Source: Oscillospiraceae bacterium
Lineage (GTDB): Bacteria; Bacillota; Clostridia; Oscillospirales; Oscillospiraceae
Reading direction: 5' to 3'
DNA length: 58,425 nucleotides
Assembly: GCA_017416445.1 (NCBI GenBank)
Contig: JAFQCJ010000027.1
Coordinates: forward strand, 1 to 58,425
The notes under the pieces were generated by a model. That model saw nothing but the letters and a program-made list of their open reading frames with translations. It made no database searches and was not told the origin of the DNA. Position numbers and translations under genes: made by a program. Positions within the stretch are counted from its first letter, which is position 1; each line of letters starts with the position of its first letter. Below are positions 33,838 through 42,124 of this stretch, in pieces.

Positions 33838-34215
33838 ATGGAACACAGTTTTACCCCTACCGAGTGGAAGCTGATGGAATGTCTGTGGGAAAAGGGCAGC
33901 GTTACAGGCCGCGAGGCGGTGGACTATCTCCACGCCCACGCAGCGTGGAGCCGCAGTACCACCCTCACCATGCTGCGGCGCATGACGGAAAAGGGTGTTA
34001 TCGCCTGCGTTGACCATGACGATGGCGTAAAGACCTACGCTCCCCTTGTGTCCCGTCAGCAGGCGGTACAGCGGGAGACCCACGATTTTCTCTCCCGCGT
34101 CTACCACGGCAGCGTCAGCCAGATGGTCAGCGCCGTGACGGAAAAGCAGAGCCTTACACAACAGGAGATTGACGAGCTGTACGCCATTTTGCGCCGCGCC
34201 GAGGAGCGGCAGTAA
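33838..34215 (+). CDS. BlaI/MecI/CopY-family repressor
   Basis: A 125-residue winged-helix repressor. It shows FTPTEWKLMECLWEKG, then RSTTLTMLRRMTEKGVI, the BlaI recognition-helix region, and a helical C-terminal dimerisation part. BlaI-family proteins are inactivated by a partner membrane protease, and exactly such a gene follows 12 bases downstream. It starts behind AGGAGG with two BlaI-type operators just upstream. Since the partner lacks a penicillin-binding domain, the signal is probably not a beta-lactam. Confidence 0.92.
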   Translation: MEHSFTPTEWKLMECLWEKGSVTGREAVDYLHAHAAWSRSTTLTMLRRMTEKGVIACVDHDDGVKTYAPLVSRQQAVQRETHDFLSRVYHGSVSQMVSAVTEKQSLTQQEIDELYAILRRAEERQ

Positions 34216-34227
34216 GGAGGGGTGGCT

Positions 34228-36957
34228 ATGATGCTGAACTGGATCATTTCCTCCTCCCTGTTGATCGTGGCCGTCATCGTCCTGCGCTTTGCCCTGCGGG
34301 GTAAGGTCTCCCCCGCCATTGGCTACGCCCTGTGGCTGGTGGTGCTGGTGCGCCTGCTTGTCCCGGGCTCGGTGATGTATATTCCCTTCTCTGCCGCAAC
34401 GGTGGTGGAGAACACGCAGCTTTCCCAGGATTTGGAGCGGTTGGAATATGTAGACGCCGTGGAGCACGCCGATGATGGCAGCGTACTGGGCATCATGCAC
34501 GATGCCGTGTTCAACACTGAGATCGGCGGTTGGAAGGACAGTCACACTATCGTGGACTACAGTGCCGACGAGGAGGAGTTCTCCCGCTGGCAGCGCTCCA
34601 GCAATGTGAAGAACCTCGGCAAAAACATCCTCCGTCCCGCGTGGATCGCAGGCATCGTCCTTGTGGCGGTGTGGTTTGCCGGCGTCAACATGGTGTTCAC
34701 CCGCCGTCTGCGCCGCTCGCGGCAGCGGTTGGAAGTGGATTGTCCCCGCCCTGTCTACATTTCCGATGTGGTGGAGACCCCCTGCCTCCACGGTCTTGTC
34801 GCCCCCGCCATCTATGTGACCCCCGCCGTGGCGGCGGACGAAGTTGCCCTGCGCCATGTGCTGAGCCACGAGTTGAGCCACTATCGCCACGGCGACCATA
34901 TTTGGGGCATCTTCCGCGCTGCGGCGCTGGCGCTCCACTGGTATAATCCACTCGTATGGTGGGCGGCAGCATTGTCCCGCCGGGATGCCGAACTGTCCTG
35001 CGACGAGGCCGCCATCGCCCTCTTGGGTGAGGGGCAGCGCACCGACTATGGGCGCACCCTGATCGGCCTCAGCTGTCGCGGGGGCGGGCGTGACCTGCTG
35101 CTGAACGCCACCACCATGACGGGCAGCAAGCGGGGCTTGCGTGAGCGTATCGTGCTGATCGCCGAAAAGCCGCAAACCAAGGCTGCCGCCGTATTTTTCG
35201 CCGCCGTTATCCTGATCTTCGCCGCCGTGTTCACCTTTGCCGGCAGCGTACCCGGCAGCAGCTATATCCGCGCCGGCAGCGCTACACCTTCCAACGAGGA
35301 CTTCCGCCTCCGCTATGATAAGACCATCACCACCGTCCGCCTTGTCTGCGATGTGTATCAGGACGGCGAACTGCTGCAGGTGGAGGATCGCGTGTTCTCC
35401 TCCTCGGCGGTAGAGCATATTCACATCGAGCCCCGTCTTAAAGGGTTGGACTCCCGCGATTACGATATTGTCGTAACGATAGAGGGCAGCATGAGCAGGC
35501 AGGAGATCGTCTTTGATGTCACCACCGGTTATAGCTATGCGCTGTACGGCTGGTCGACCCCCAATATGCCCCAGCCTGTAAAACTGGCCGTGGATGACAG
35601 CGTGATGCTGATGATCTTCCGCGCAGGAGAGCACATGAGCATTCCCGCCGGAGACGAGCTGACAGCGAATATGCTGCGCTACTATCCTGAGCGCACCGCT
35701 GCCATCCGACTGGAGTTCTACGGCGACGAAAAATCTGCCCGCGAGCAAGGCAGCGGCCTCGCCTACGAAAATCCTCTTCTGATCGCTGCCGACAATCTCC
35801 ACCGCTTTGGAGATATCATCTATATGACCTGCGAAAACAGTTGGAAAACCATGAAGGACAGCGCCGAACTCTACACCCGCTACCGCTTCGGAAATCTGGA
35901 ACAGGCCACCCTCAGCGTGAAATATTACCAAAAGGGTCAGCTGATGGAGGAGGCGCAGCTCCCCTATGATCTGCGGCTGAGCCGCTATGGCTGCTTCCTT
36001 TCCCCCACGGAAAACGGTTGGCAGGCCGGCGTAAGTGTTTGTGACTACGCACTTGGCCGCGAAACTGATTATTTCGACATCACCGTCCCCGTCAGCGGTA
36101 CGCCCCAGGTGCAAAACCGCTCCGGCAGTGATATTGGTGAGATATGGGATGTGGGTGGAGACTTCCTAAAGGTAGGGCAGACCTACTGTCTCGCCACCGC
36201 CGTGTGGGGTGACAGCGTGGCTCACTGGGGCTTGGAATATGAAGAGCACCCCGAGCGGATCGCTGAGGCGGAACATTTGGTGCTCTTTGAGCTGACGGTG
36301 GAGGAACACGGCGGCGACCGCTACGGCGAGTATATGAGCGGTGTGCGCCCCCTCTATATCCATCTGCCTCCCGAGCTGACCTCGTGGGAACTGCCCAATG
36401 AACACGGCGAAGGCGTTATCACAGGGGCTGTCGTACCTGTCGGCAATCAGGGCTATGCGCTGACCAAGGACGAGTATTTGGAGATGACGGAGAATGGTAC
36501 CGATGCCACCACCATCCTCTCCAACCGCCGCTACTGGGCCATGGAATACGCCGACTATATCCCCGATTGGGTGCACAGTAGTGAAAGTGTCACAGGAACA
36601 GGCGACCTTACGGGGGCGATCCCCCAGTGGACGCTCCATGTGGCCGCACCAGAGGCCTCCACCCCCGAGGGTTTCGTCAGTTCCTTTGCCAACGAGGAAA
36701 TTATCTGCACCTCCGGCGCACTGACCCTCCAAAACCACAACGACTTCCCTGTGTGGGGTACGGTTTGGATCGGCGAGGAGGATCGGGCAAACTTTGGCAA
36801 GACGGCGGGCGGCTTTGCGCTGAACCCCGGTGAGTGGGTGACCATCCACAACATCTCCCCCAACCTCATCCACAGCGTCTCCCTCGGCGCTATGGTGGAG
36901 GAGGACACAGCAATACGGCTGACCGTCCTTGACCACGATGCCTGCCACGATGAATGA
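34228..36957 (+). CDS. BlaR1-like M56 membrane metalloprotease with unfamiliar C-terminal sensor
   Basis: A 909-residue membrane protein. Two N-terminal helices (about residues 4-50) and a third near 135-157 precede the M56 peptidase domain with zinc motif H214-E-L-S-H218 and the downstream ELSCDEAAIALLG. A fourth helix lies at about 310-332. The remaining 570 residues should be outside the cell and do not resemble the BlaR1/MecR1 penicillin-binding domain, since no SxxK-STQK or KTG set was seen. On signal binding the protease would trigger loss of the BlaI repressor. The first part of the sensor (about residues 338-510) is similar to the separate protein encoded next. The ATG at 34228 is spaced 7 bases from AAGGAGG. 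Confidence 0.88.
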   Translation: MMLNWIISSSLLIVAVIVLRFALRGKVSPAIGYALWLVVLVRLLVPGSVMYIPFSAATVVENTQLSQDLERLEYVDAVEHADDGSVLGIMHDAVFNTEIGGWKDSHTIVDYSADEEEFSRWQRSSNVKNLGKNILRPAWIAGIVLVAVWFAGVNMVFTRRLRRSRQRLEVDCPRPVYISDVVETPCLHGLVAPAIYVTPAVAADEVALRHVLSHELSHYRHGDHIWGIFRAAALALHWYNPLVWWAAALSRRDAELSCDEAAIALLGEGQRTDYGRTLIGLSCRGGGRDLLLNATTMTGSKRGLRERIVLIAEKPQTKAAAVFFAAVILIFAAVFTFAGSVPGSSYIRAGSATPSNEDFRLRYDKTITTVRLVCDVYQDGELLQVEDRVFSSSAVEHIHIEPRLKGLDSRDYDIVVTIEGSMSRQEIVFDVTTGYSYALYGWSTPNMPQPVKLAVDDSVMLMIFRAGEHMSIPAGDELTANMLRYYPERTAAIRLEFYGDEKSAREQGSGLAYENPLLIAADNLHRFGDIIYMTCENSWKTMKDSAELYTRYRFGNLEQATLSVKYYQKGQLMEEAQLPYDLRLSRYGCFLSPTENGWQAGVSVCDYALGRETDYFDITVPVSGTPQVQNRSGSDIGEIWDVGGDFLKVGQTYCLATAVWGDSVAHWGLEYEEHPERIAEAEHLVLFELTVEEHGGDRYGEYMSGVRPLYIHLPPELTSWELPNEHGEGVITGAVVPVGNQGYALTKDEYLEMTENGTDATTILSNRRYWAMEYADYIPDWVHSSESVTGTGDLTGAIPQWTLHVAAPEASTPEGFVSSFANEEIICTSGALTLQNHNDFPVWGTVWIGEEDRANFGKTAGGFALNPGEWVTIHNISPNLIHSVSLGAMVEEDTAIRLTVLDHDACHDE

Positions 36958-36973
36958 GGAAAGAAGCGTGCCT

Positions 36974-37600
36974 ATGAAAGGAAAACCTAAGCCCCTTCTC
37001 GTCATTGCCCTCATCCTTGCCGCCATCGTCCTCTACCTCGCCGTGTTTTTCATCGTCAGAGGTGTACCGGAGGGGAGCTATGTCCGCACCTCGGGCATGG
37101 GCGCACCTACATGGCACTTCCAGTTGGAAGAGGACATCACCGATATGTATGTCCGCCACAGCTACTATAAGGACGGGGAGTTTATCACCTACGGCGAGGG
37201 CCGCTATGACACTGACCGTCTCCTCTCCTACAGTCTCGACATCGGTTGGGAGGATGTATCTCTAAGGCATTTCCGTATGGAGGAAACAGCGAAATTTACC
37301 CCCAGTCTCCGCCACTTTGCGTGGACATATAGTTTCGGTACAAAGGAGAAGCAGCAGACAACGATGGTTCTGCATAACCAGTTCCCCGATATTGAGGCGG
37401 AGTATCACTTCTCCGCCCTCCGTTCATCCTCTCCCATCCCTGTGAAAAAAGGCGTGCCCATCACGCTGATGAACATCGCCTTTGGCGACTGCGTTCCCTT
37501 TGAGTTGGACAGAGATCTGGCGCTGAATCCCGCCCACCTCGCCGACCTTTTGGAGGACGATGTGGGCAACCGCATTGTAATCGAGGCCTATTTTGAATAA
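36974..37600 (+). CDS. Membrane-anchored paralogue of the M56 protein's sensor domain
   Basis: A 208-residue protein with one N-terminal hydrophobic anchor (about residues 7-30) and an extracellular part. It aligns with residues 338-510 of the preceding protease: VPEGSYVR with VPGSSYIR, YYKDGEFI with VYQDGELL, and the ending NRIVIEAYFE with AAIRLEFYGD. No known family was recognised. Because it shares the operon and the fold, it may compete for or present the same ligand, or bind the sensor. An in-frame ATG at 36950 overlapping the previous stop is an alternative start; 36974 has GAGGAAAG upstream. Confidence 0.8.
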   Translation: MKGKPKPLLVIALILAAIVLYLAVFFIVRGVPEGSYVRTSGMGAPTWHFQLEEDITDMYVRHSYYKDGEFITYGEGRYDTDRLLSYSLDIGWEDVSLRHFRMEETAKFTPSLRHFAWTYSFGTKEKQQTTMVLHNQFPDIEAEYHFSALRSSSPIPVKKGVPITLMNIAFGDCVPFELDRDLALNPAHLADLLEDDVGNRIVIEAYFE

Positions 37601-37605
37601 CACGC

Positions 37606-37634
37606 AAAAAATCCCGCCATCGGCGGGATTTTTG
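37606..37634 (+). terminator. Terminator of the BlaI/M56 operon
   Basis: ATCCCGCC/GGCGGGAT arms (37611-37618, 37622-37629) with a 3-base loop are flanked by A6 and a T run. Confidence 0.85.
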
Positions 37635-37665
37635 TTGTTTTGCAAGTGCTTTCTTGTTATTTCGT

Positions 37666-37722
37666 CGGGCGGCCTGCCCACAGGCCGCCGCGGGTCGATG
37701 TGGGCATCGACCCCTACAACAA
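37666..37722. repeat. Intergenic palindromic repeat, copy 2
   Basis: Two adjoining palindromes are seen: CGGCCTG-CCCA-CAGGCCG (37670-37687) and GGGTCGATG-TGGG-CATCGACCC (37692-37713), followed by CTACAA. It shares GCCTGCCC-CAGGCCGCCGC and CCCTACAA modules with copy 1 near 3420. No coding capacity is apparent. Confidence 0.65.
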
Positions 37723-37742
37723 AACAAGGTGGCTTTTGCGCT

Positions 37743-38990
37743 TTATTCCTTCGGCATGGTCTGGGTTGCCGCACCGCCGCCGAGGCCAAAATCATCGGCA
37801 ACAGAGGCGGTGTCACGCTTCAGCATCGTCTCCATGACGCGGATATCGCTGTCGATGTCCATGGCGGTCTCCCGGTACAGCTCATCCAGCTGATGCTCAA
37901 AGCCCGCGATGATGTTGTCCATGGTCTGCTCAATGCGCTCCTTGGCTTGGTTGAGATTCTCACCGCTGACACCCGCCTCCTCAAAGTCGGCATAGCTGTC
38001 CAGCAGCTTTTGGGTGGTGGGGAGATAGTATTTTAAGAAGGTATTGGCCTTGTCGGCAGACTTGGGATTGTCCTCAATAAACTTGAAGATGCGCCCCGTC
38101 ACCTGCTCAAGGCGGTCGATTTTGGCGCTCAGCTCTGCATCATCAATGCGGTCATTGGCGCGGCGAATGGCACTGAGGCGGAAATCGTGGTCAAAGCCAC
38201 CGGTAGGCGCGGCGGCAACCTTTGTCTCTGCCGCTGCCTTGGCGCGGACATTGCGGCTGTCATAGTACTCATGTGCCGCAGCAGCGGAGAGGAACAGCAT
38301 ATCCTGCCCGTTGTCCACATAGGCCTGCGGACCCCACATGCCCTTTTCCACCATCATCTCAATGTCACGCTCTGCTTTGCCGAGGCGCACATCGGCGGCA
38401 CAGGCAAGGTCAGCGAGGGGGATGGCCTTACGACCACCCGCGCAGGCCACATACTTGGCAAAGCGGCGGGCACGGCGCTTCATCATACCGCCGCCCAGTA
38501 TCAGTGCAATACCGCCTGCGGCAAGACCGGTGGGGAAGAACAGTTCGGAGATAAACGACCACAAATCAAGGTGGAATTTCATGTAGTCGCCCACAGTGGC
38601 ACTGAGCCCCAAAAGTCCCAGTGCCAACACGGCGATACCGATCACGGTCATAATGCGGCTGCCGCGGCGCCCGTACTGGGGCGTGGCGGTGACTTTCTTC
38701 TTTTTCGGTGCAGCCTTTGCCTGCGCCGTCTTGGGGGCAGCGGCCTGTGCCGTAGTCTGTGCCTTGGGGGCGGCCTGCTGCCCTGTGGTGGAGGTGTAGG
38801 CTCCACTGGCCTTGCCGTAGTTTTGTGTGGTCTTTTTCTTCTTGGGGTCATCCATCAGCTTGGAAATCAGGAAGAACAAGCCCACAGGCCACGCCACAAT
38901 AAACATAAAGCCGATGAAAAGCCAAGAACCGATGTCGCTGTCGTTCTTCTTCGGCTCAAAACCGCCCTTGTTGTCGTACTGATAGCTCAT
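37743..38990 (-). CDS. XpaC-like family membrane protein
   Basis: A 415-residue protein. Hydrophobic helices lie near residues 24-44 and in two more segments around 125-180, separated by an Ala/Lys-rich linker (KAQTTAQAAAPKTAQAKAAPKKKK). The C-terminal 180 residues are helical and match the family named for 5-bromo-4-chloroindolyl phosphate hydrolysis (XpaC), with IEDNPKSADKANTFLKYYLP and LDELYRETAMDIDSDIRVME. The true role is unknown; XpaC relatives often neighbour TelA toxic-anion genes, which are not present here. It overlaps the DUF896 gene by 4 bases. Confidence 0.8.
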   Translation of the reverse strand: MSYQYDNKGGFEPKKNDSDIGSWLFIGFMFIVAWPVGLFFLISKLMDDPKKKKTTQNYGKASGAYTSTTGQQAAPKAQTTAQAAAPKTAQAKAAPKKKKVTATPQYGRRGSRIMTVIGIAVLALGLLGLSATVGDYMKFHLDLWSFISELFFPTGLAAGGIALILGGGMMKRRARRFAKYVACAGGRKAIPLADLACAADVRLGKAERDIEMMVEKGMWGPQAYVDNGQDMLFLSAAAAHEYYDSRNVRAKAAAETKVAAAPTGGFDHDFRLSAIRRANDRIDDAELSAKIDRLEQVTGRIFKFIEDNPKSADKANTFLKYYLPTTQKLLDSYADFEEAGVSGENLNQAKERIEQTMDNIIAGFEHQLDELYRETAMDIDSDIRVMETMLKRDTASVADDFGLGGGAATQTMPKE

Positions 38991-39202
38991 GACTTGATGC
39001 CGCCCTTCCCCTTCAGCTTACGCTTGTTGCCGAACTCGTCCACCACATAGGTGTTGTCAAGGGTATCACGGAGATTTCCCACCACGGAGTCGATATACTC
39101 GCGGCGCAGAATATCCCGCTCACGAATTTCCTCTTCCGTCAGACCTTCGGTCTTTGCCTTGCGGGCCAGTTCGTTGATTCTATCCAGTTTTTTCTGATTC
39201 AT
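38987..39202 (-). CDS. DUF896 (UPF0291) small protein
   Basis: A 71-residue protein with the DUF896 pattern: INELARKAKTEGLTEEEIRE, LRREYIDSVVGNLRDTLDN and a DEFGNKRKL tail. The B. subtilis member YnzC is a small helical hairpin protein of unclear function. Its start and stop codons each overlap the neighbouring genes by 4 bases, so ABC exporter, DUF896 and XpaC-like protein are translated as a coupled unit. Confidence 0.9.
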   Translation of the reverse strand: MNQKKLDRINELARKAKTEGLTEEEIRERDILRREYIDSVVGNLRDTLDNTYVVDEFGNKRKLKGKGGIKS

Positions 39203-40938
39203 AGTCTTTCTCCCAAGTTCTGCGTGTTGTAAAGAGCGGCGTAGATACCACGGCGCTCCATCAGTTCTTCGTGGCTGCCCTCCTCGGCAATGAGGCCGTC
39301 CTCCACCACCAGAATGCGGCTGGCACTGCGGATGGTGCTGAGGCGATGGGCGATAATGAGTGTGGTGCGTCCCACTGCCAAAGTGTCCAGCGCGTGCTGG
39401 ATCTTGGACTCGGTAACGCTGTCGAGAGCAGAGGTGGCCTCGTCCAAAATAAGGATGGGGGGATTCTTTAAGAAAATACGGGCGATAGCCACACGCTGCT
39501 TCTGACCACCCGAGAGGAGCGTACCACGCTCACCCACATAGGTATCAAAGCCATGGGGCATGTCCATAATGTCGGCGTAGATCTCCGCCTTTTTCGCCGC
39601 CTTTTCCACTTCTTCATCCGTGGCATCGGGGCGACCGTAGCGGATATTCTCCCGCACCGTGTCGGCAAAGAGGAACACATCCTGCTGCACAATGCCGATG
39701 GAGCGGCGGAGGGATTCCAGCTTGACACCGCGCACATCCAAGCCATCTACGGTGATGGCCCCCGCCTGTACATCGTAAAAGCGCGGAATCAGCTGGCAGA
39801 GGGTGGATTTACCACCACCCGAAGAGCCCACGATGGCCACCGTCTCCCCTGCCGCTACACGGATATCCACGCCCCGAAGGACATCGCTGCTGCCATCGTA
39901 GGTAAAGTGGACATCCTCCACACCGATCTCACCCTGCACCTCCGCTAACAACGCCGCATCGGGGGCATCGGTAACGGTGGGCTCGGTGTCCATCAGTTCA
40001 CAGAACCGCTGCAGACCCGCCGCACCACTGGAGAAGAGCTCGGCAAAGTTGGCCAGCTTCCGTACAGGGGCAATAAAGGTGGTGATATAGAGGGTAAAGG
40101 TCACCATGTCCACCAAATCCATGGTACCCTGCATAATGAAGAGTCCGCCGCCTGCAATGACCGCCACATTCAAAATGGTGACAAACAGCTCCATGGTGGC
40201 GGTAAAGCGGCCCATCTCCCGATGGAATCCACGCTTGGCGGTCTTGAACTGCTCGTTGGCCCCATCAAAGCGCGCCTGCTGAATGTGCTCATTGGCAAAG
40301 GCCTTGGTGGTGCGGATGCCGCTGAGGCCCGACTCGATCTCAGCATTGATGGTACCGGTGCGCTGTTTGGCGATGTGGGAGGCCCGGGACATACCATTGC
40401 GCCGCAGAACCAACAGCAACACAAACAGGGGGATGATCACCAGTACAATCAGGGCCATACGCCACTCGATGGAGAACATCACCGCCATGGCACCAACGAT
40501 GGTCACAAAGGAGATCAGCAGATCCTCAGGGCCGTGGTGGGCCAGCTCCGTCACCTCGAAAAGATCGGTGGTGAGGCGGCTCATCAGCTGGCCCGTGCGG
40601 TTTTGATCGTAGAAATCAAAACCCAGCGTCTGCATATGGTGATAGAGGTCCCGGCGAATATCCGCCTCCACGCGGATACCAAAGGTATGACCCCAAAAGC
40701 TGACAACATAATAGAGTGCCGCACGAAGGACGAAGGCCAGCGTCATAATCCCCATGACAAGGAAGAACACACGGTATTCCTGTTGGGGCAGCCATCGGTT
40801 CATGGCCTCCCGGGAGACGATGGGAAAAAGGATATCCACCACCGCGATGAGCACCGCGCAGATCATGTCCAGTGTAAAGAGCTTCCAATGAGGGCGGAAA
40901 TAGGATACAAAGCGCCGCAGTGCACTTTTTTTCTTCAC
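39199..40938 (-). CDS. ABC transporter, fused permease and ATPase
   Basis: A half-transporter of about 579 residues: six transmembrane helices in the first 310 residues and a C-terminal ATPase. ATPase motifs are GSSGGGKSTLCQ (Walker A), LLSGGQKQRVAIAR (signature), ILILDEATSALD (Walker B) and the AHRLSTI switch. It fits type IV lipid or drug exporters that work as homodimers. The GTG at 40936-40938 is preferred because AGAGGTGA lies 7-8 bases before it; an in-frame GTG three codons upstream has no spaced site. The substrate is unknown. Confidence 0.92.
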   Translation of the reverse strand: MKKKSALRRFVSYFRPHWKLFTLDMICAVLIAVVDILFPIVSREAMNRWLPQQEYRVFFLVMGIMTLAFVLRAALYYVVSFWGHTFGIRVEADIRRDLYHHMQTLGFDFYDQNRTGQLMSRLTTDLFEVTELAHHGPEDLLISFVTIVGAMAVMFSIEWRMALIVLVIIPLFVLLLVLRRNGMSRASHIAKQRTGTINAEIESGLSGIRTTKAFANEHIQQARFDGANEQFKTAKRGFHREMGRFTATMELFVTILNVAVIAGGGLFIMQGTMDLVDMVTFTLYITTFIAPVRKLANFAELFSSGAAGLQRFCELMDTEPTVTDAPDAALLAEVQGEIGVEDVHFTYDGSSDVLRGVDIRVAAGETVAIVGSSGGGKSTLCQLIPRFYDVQAGAITVDGLDVRGVKLESLRRSIGIVQQDVFLFADTVRENIRYGRPDATDEEVEKAAKKAEIYADIMDMPHGFDTYVGERGTLLSGGQKQRVAIARIFLKNPPILILDEATSALDSVTESKIQHALDTLAVGRTTLIIAHRLSTIRSASRILVVEDGLIAEEGSHEELMERRGIYAALYNTQNLGERL

Positions 40939-40973
40939 TCGTCTCACCTCTTCCGGCTAGTTTCTGACAAAAT

Positions 40974-41002
40974 AGTATAGCACACTCCCCTCCTCTTTAC
41001 AA
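40974..41002 (-). promoter_or_regulatory. Promoter of the ABC-DUF896-XpaC operon
   Basis: TTGTAA (40997-41002) and TATACT (40974-40979) are 17 bases apart on the minus strand. Confidence 0.7.
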
Positions 41003-41014
41003 GCAAGGAGACAG

Positions 41015-41049
41015 AAAAAACGCAGCGGTATCATTCCATACCGCTGCGT
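41015..41049 (-). terminator. Terminator of the Ig-like repeat protein gene
   Basis: Perfect 12-bp arms (41020-41031, 41038-41049) with a 6-base loop are followed by T6 on the minus strand. It lies just past the stop of the Ig-like protein gene and ahead of the next promoter. Confidence 0.85.
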
Positions 41050-41066
41050 TGGGTTGACTATGCAGT

Positions 41067-41951
41067 TTACTTCACACGCACCACGATCTCCACCTTTACA
41101 TCGCCCAGCTTGGCGGTAATGGTGGTCTCACCGGAGGTGATACCCTTGATGGTGCCATCGGAAGAGACGGTGGCGATGGAGCTGTTGGCCACAGACCAGT
41201 TGGGCTTGACATCGGTGCCCTGTACCTCAAGGCCGAAGCTCTCGCCTCTGGAGAGGCTCACATCAAACTTGCCGTCCTCGATCTTGGAGAGACTGGTACC
41301 GTACAGAGGAACAGTGATGTTGACCTTGCTCAGATCAACCTTACTGTTGACGGGAGGCGTGGGATCGTCCACCACGGGATCGCTCTCCACATGCTCCTTC
41401 ACCGTCACGGCGCACACAGCACTCTCGTCGCCGCAGGTGACGGTCACCACAGCACTGCCCACGGCCACAGCGGTAACCTTGCCCTCCTCGCTGACGGTAA
41501 GTACTGCAGGATCGCTGTTCTGCCAGACATATTCCTGACCCTCAGCACCGCCGCTGACAGTAAGCTGTTCACTGCCGCCGGGGGCAAGCATCAGCACTGC
41601 CTTGTTCAGCGTCAGCTTCTTCACGGGAGTGGGGTCCTTCTCGCCGTCCTGAGACTGCTGATCGTCGGTGCCGGGTGTAGGCGTTACCTGCTCAGAGCCG
41701 GGACGGCCATCAAACCAACTCTTCACCGTGTCGCCGAAGAAGGCCCAGACAGCCACGGCAATAATGAGGACGATCACCAGCACCAGCAGCGGCCCGACAA
41801 TACTGGGGGCCTTATGCTTCTGCTCCATGCGGCGGTGATTGCGTTTTTTTACCTTACCGTTATAGTACTCCTCATCCTCTGCGCAGAAAGGACAGGATTT
41901 ATAGCTATCGGAGAACATCTCTCCGCATTTTCTGCATTTCAACAAACTCAT
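41067..41951 (-). CDS. Zinc-ribbon membrane protein with two bacterial Ig-like domains
   Basis: A 294-residue protein. The N-terminus is a cytoplasmic zinc ribbon (CRKCGEMF with CPFC, residues 6-23), then one transmembrane helix near residues 53-75. A Pro/Thr/Asp-rich linker follows, then two group-2 Ig-like (Big_2) domains, each ending with a pattern such as TVSEEGKVTAVAVGSAVVTV or TVSSDGTIKGITSGETTITA. The topology implies an outside surface domain tied to an inside zinc ribbon. Its function is unknown. The start follows GGAGGAG. Confidence 0.85.
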   Translation of the reverse strand: MSLLKCRKCGEMFSDSYKSCPFCAEDEEYYNGKVKKRNHRRMEQKHKAPSIVGPLLVLVIVLIIAVAVWAFFGDTVKSWFDGRPGSEQVTPTPGTDDQQSQDGEKDPTPVKKLTLNKAVLMLAPGGSEQLTVSGGAEGQEYVWQNSDPAVLTVSEEGKVTAVAVGSAVVTVTCGDESAVCAVTVKEHVESDPVVDDPTPPVNSKVDLSKVNITVPLYGTSLSKIEDGKFDVSLSRGESFGLEVQGTDVKPNWSVANSSIATVSSDGTIKGITSGETTITAKLGDVKVEIVVRVK

Positions 41952-41993
41952 GAATTCTCCTCCAATGGACATACGATGGCATAATACCTTTAC

Positions 41994-42022
41994 ATAATAC
42001 CCAAAATCAAGGTGTCCGTCAA
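41994..42022 (-). promoter_or_regulatory. Promoter of the Ig-like repeat protein gene
   Basis: TTGACG (42017-42022) and TATTAT (41994-41999) are 17 bases apart on the minus strand. Confidence 0.7.
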
Positions 42023-42063
42023 CTGAAAATTCTTGGAATTCCCCGCTTTTTTTACATCCTTTC

Positions 42064-42092
42064 TTGCTTTTCCTCCGTGTTCTTTTTATAAT
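42064..42092 (+). promoter_or_regulatory. udk promoter
   Basis: TTGCTT (42064-42069) and TATAAT (42087-42092) are 17 bases apart on the plus strand, followed by AGGAGG before the udk start. Confidence 0.7.
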
Positions 42093-42124
42093 ACAGGGGA
42101 AAACTATACAGGAGGACATCCTCT

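Noticed and set aside
33838-36957. Beta-lactam resistance regulators BlaI-BlaR1
   Set aside because: The repressor and protease types match, but the sensor lacks penicillin-binding motifs and no beta-lactamase gene is nearby.
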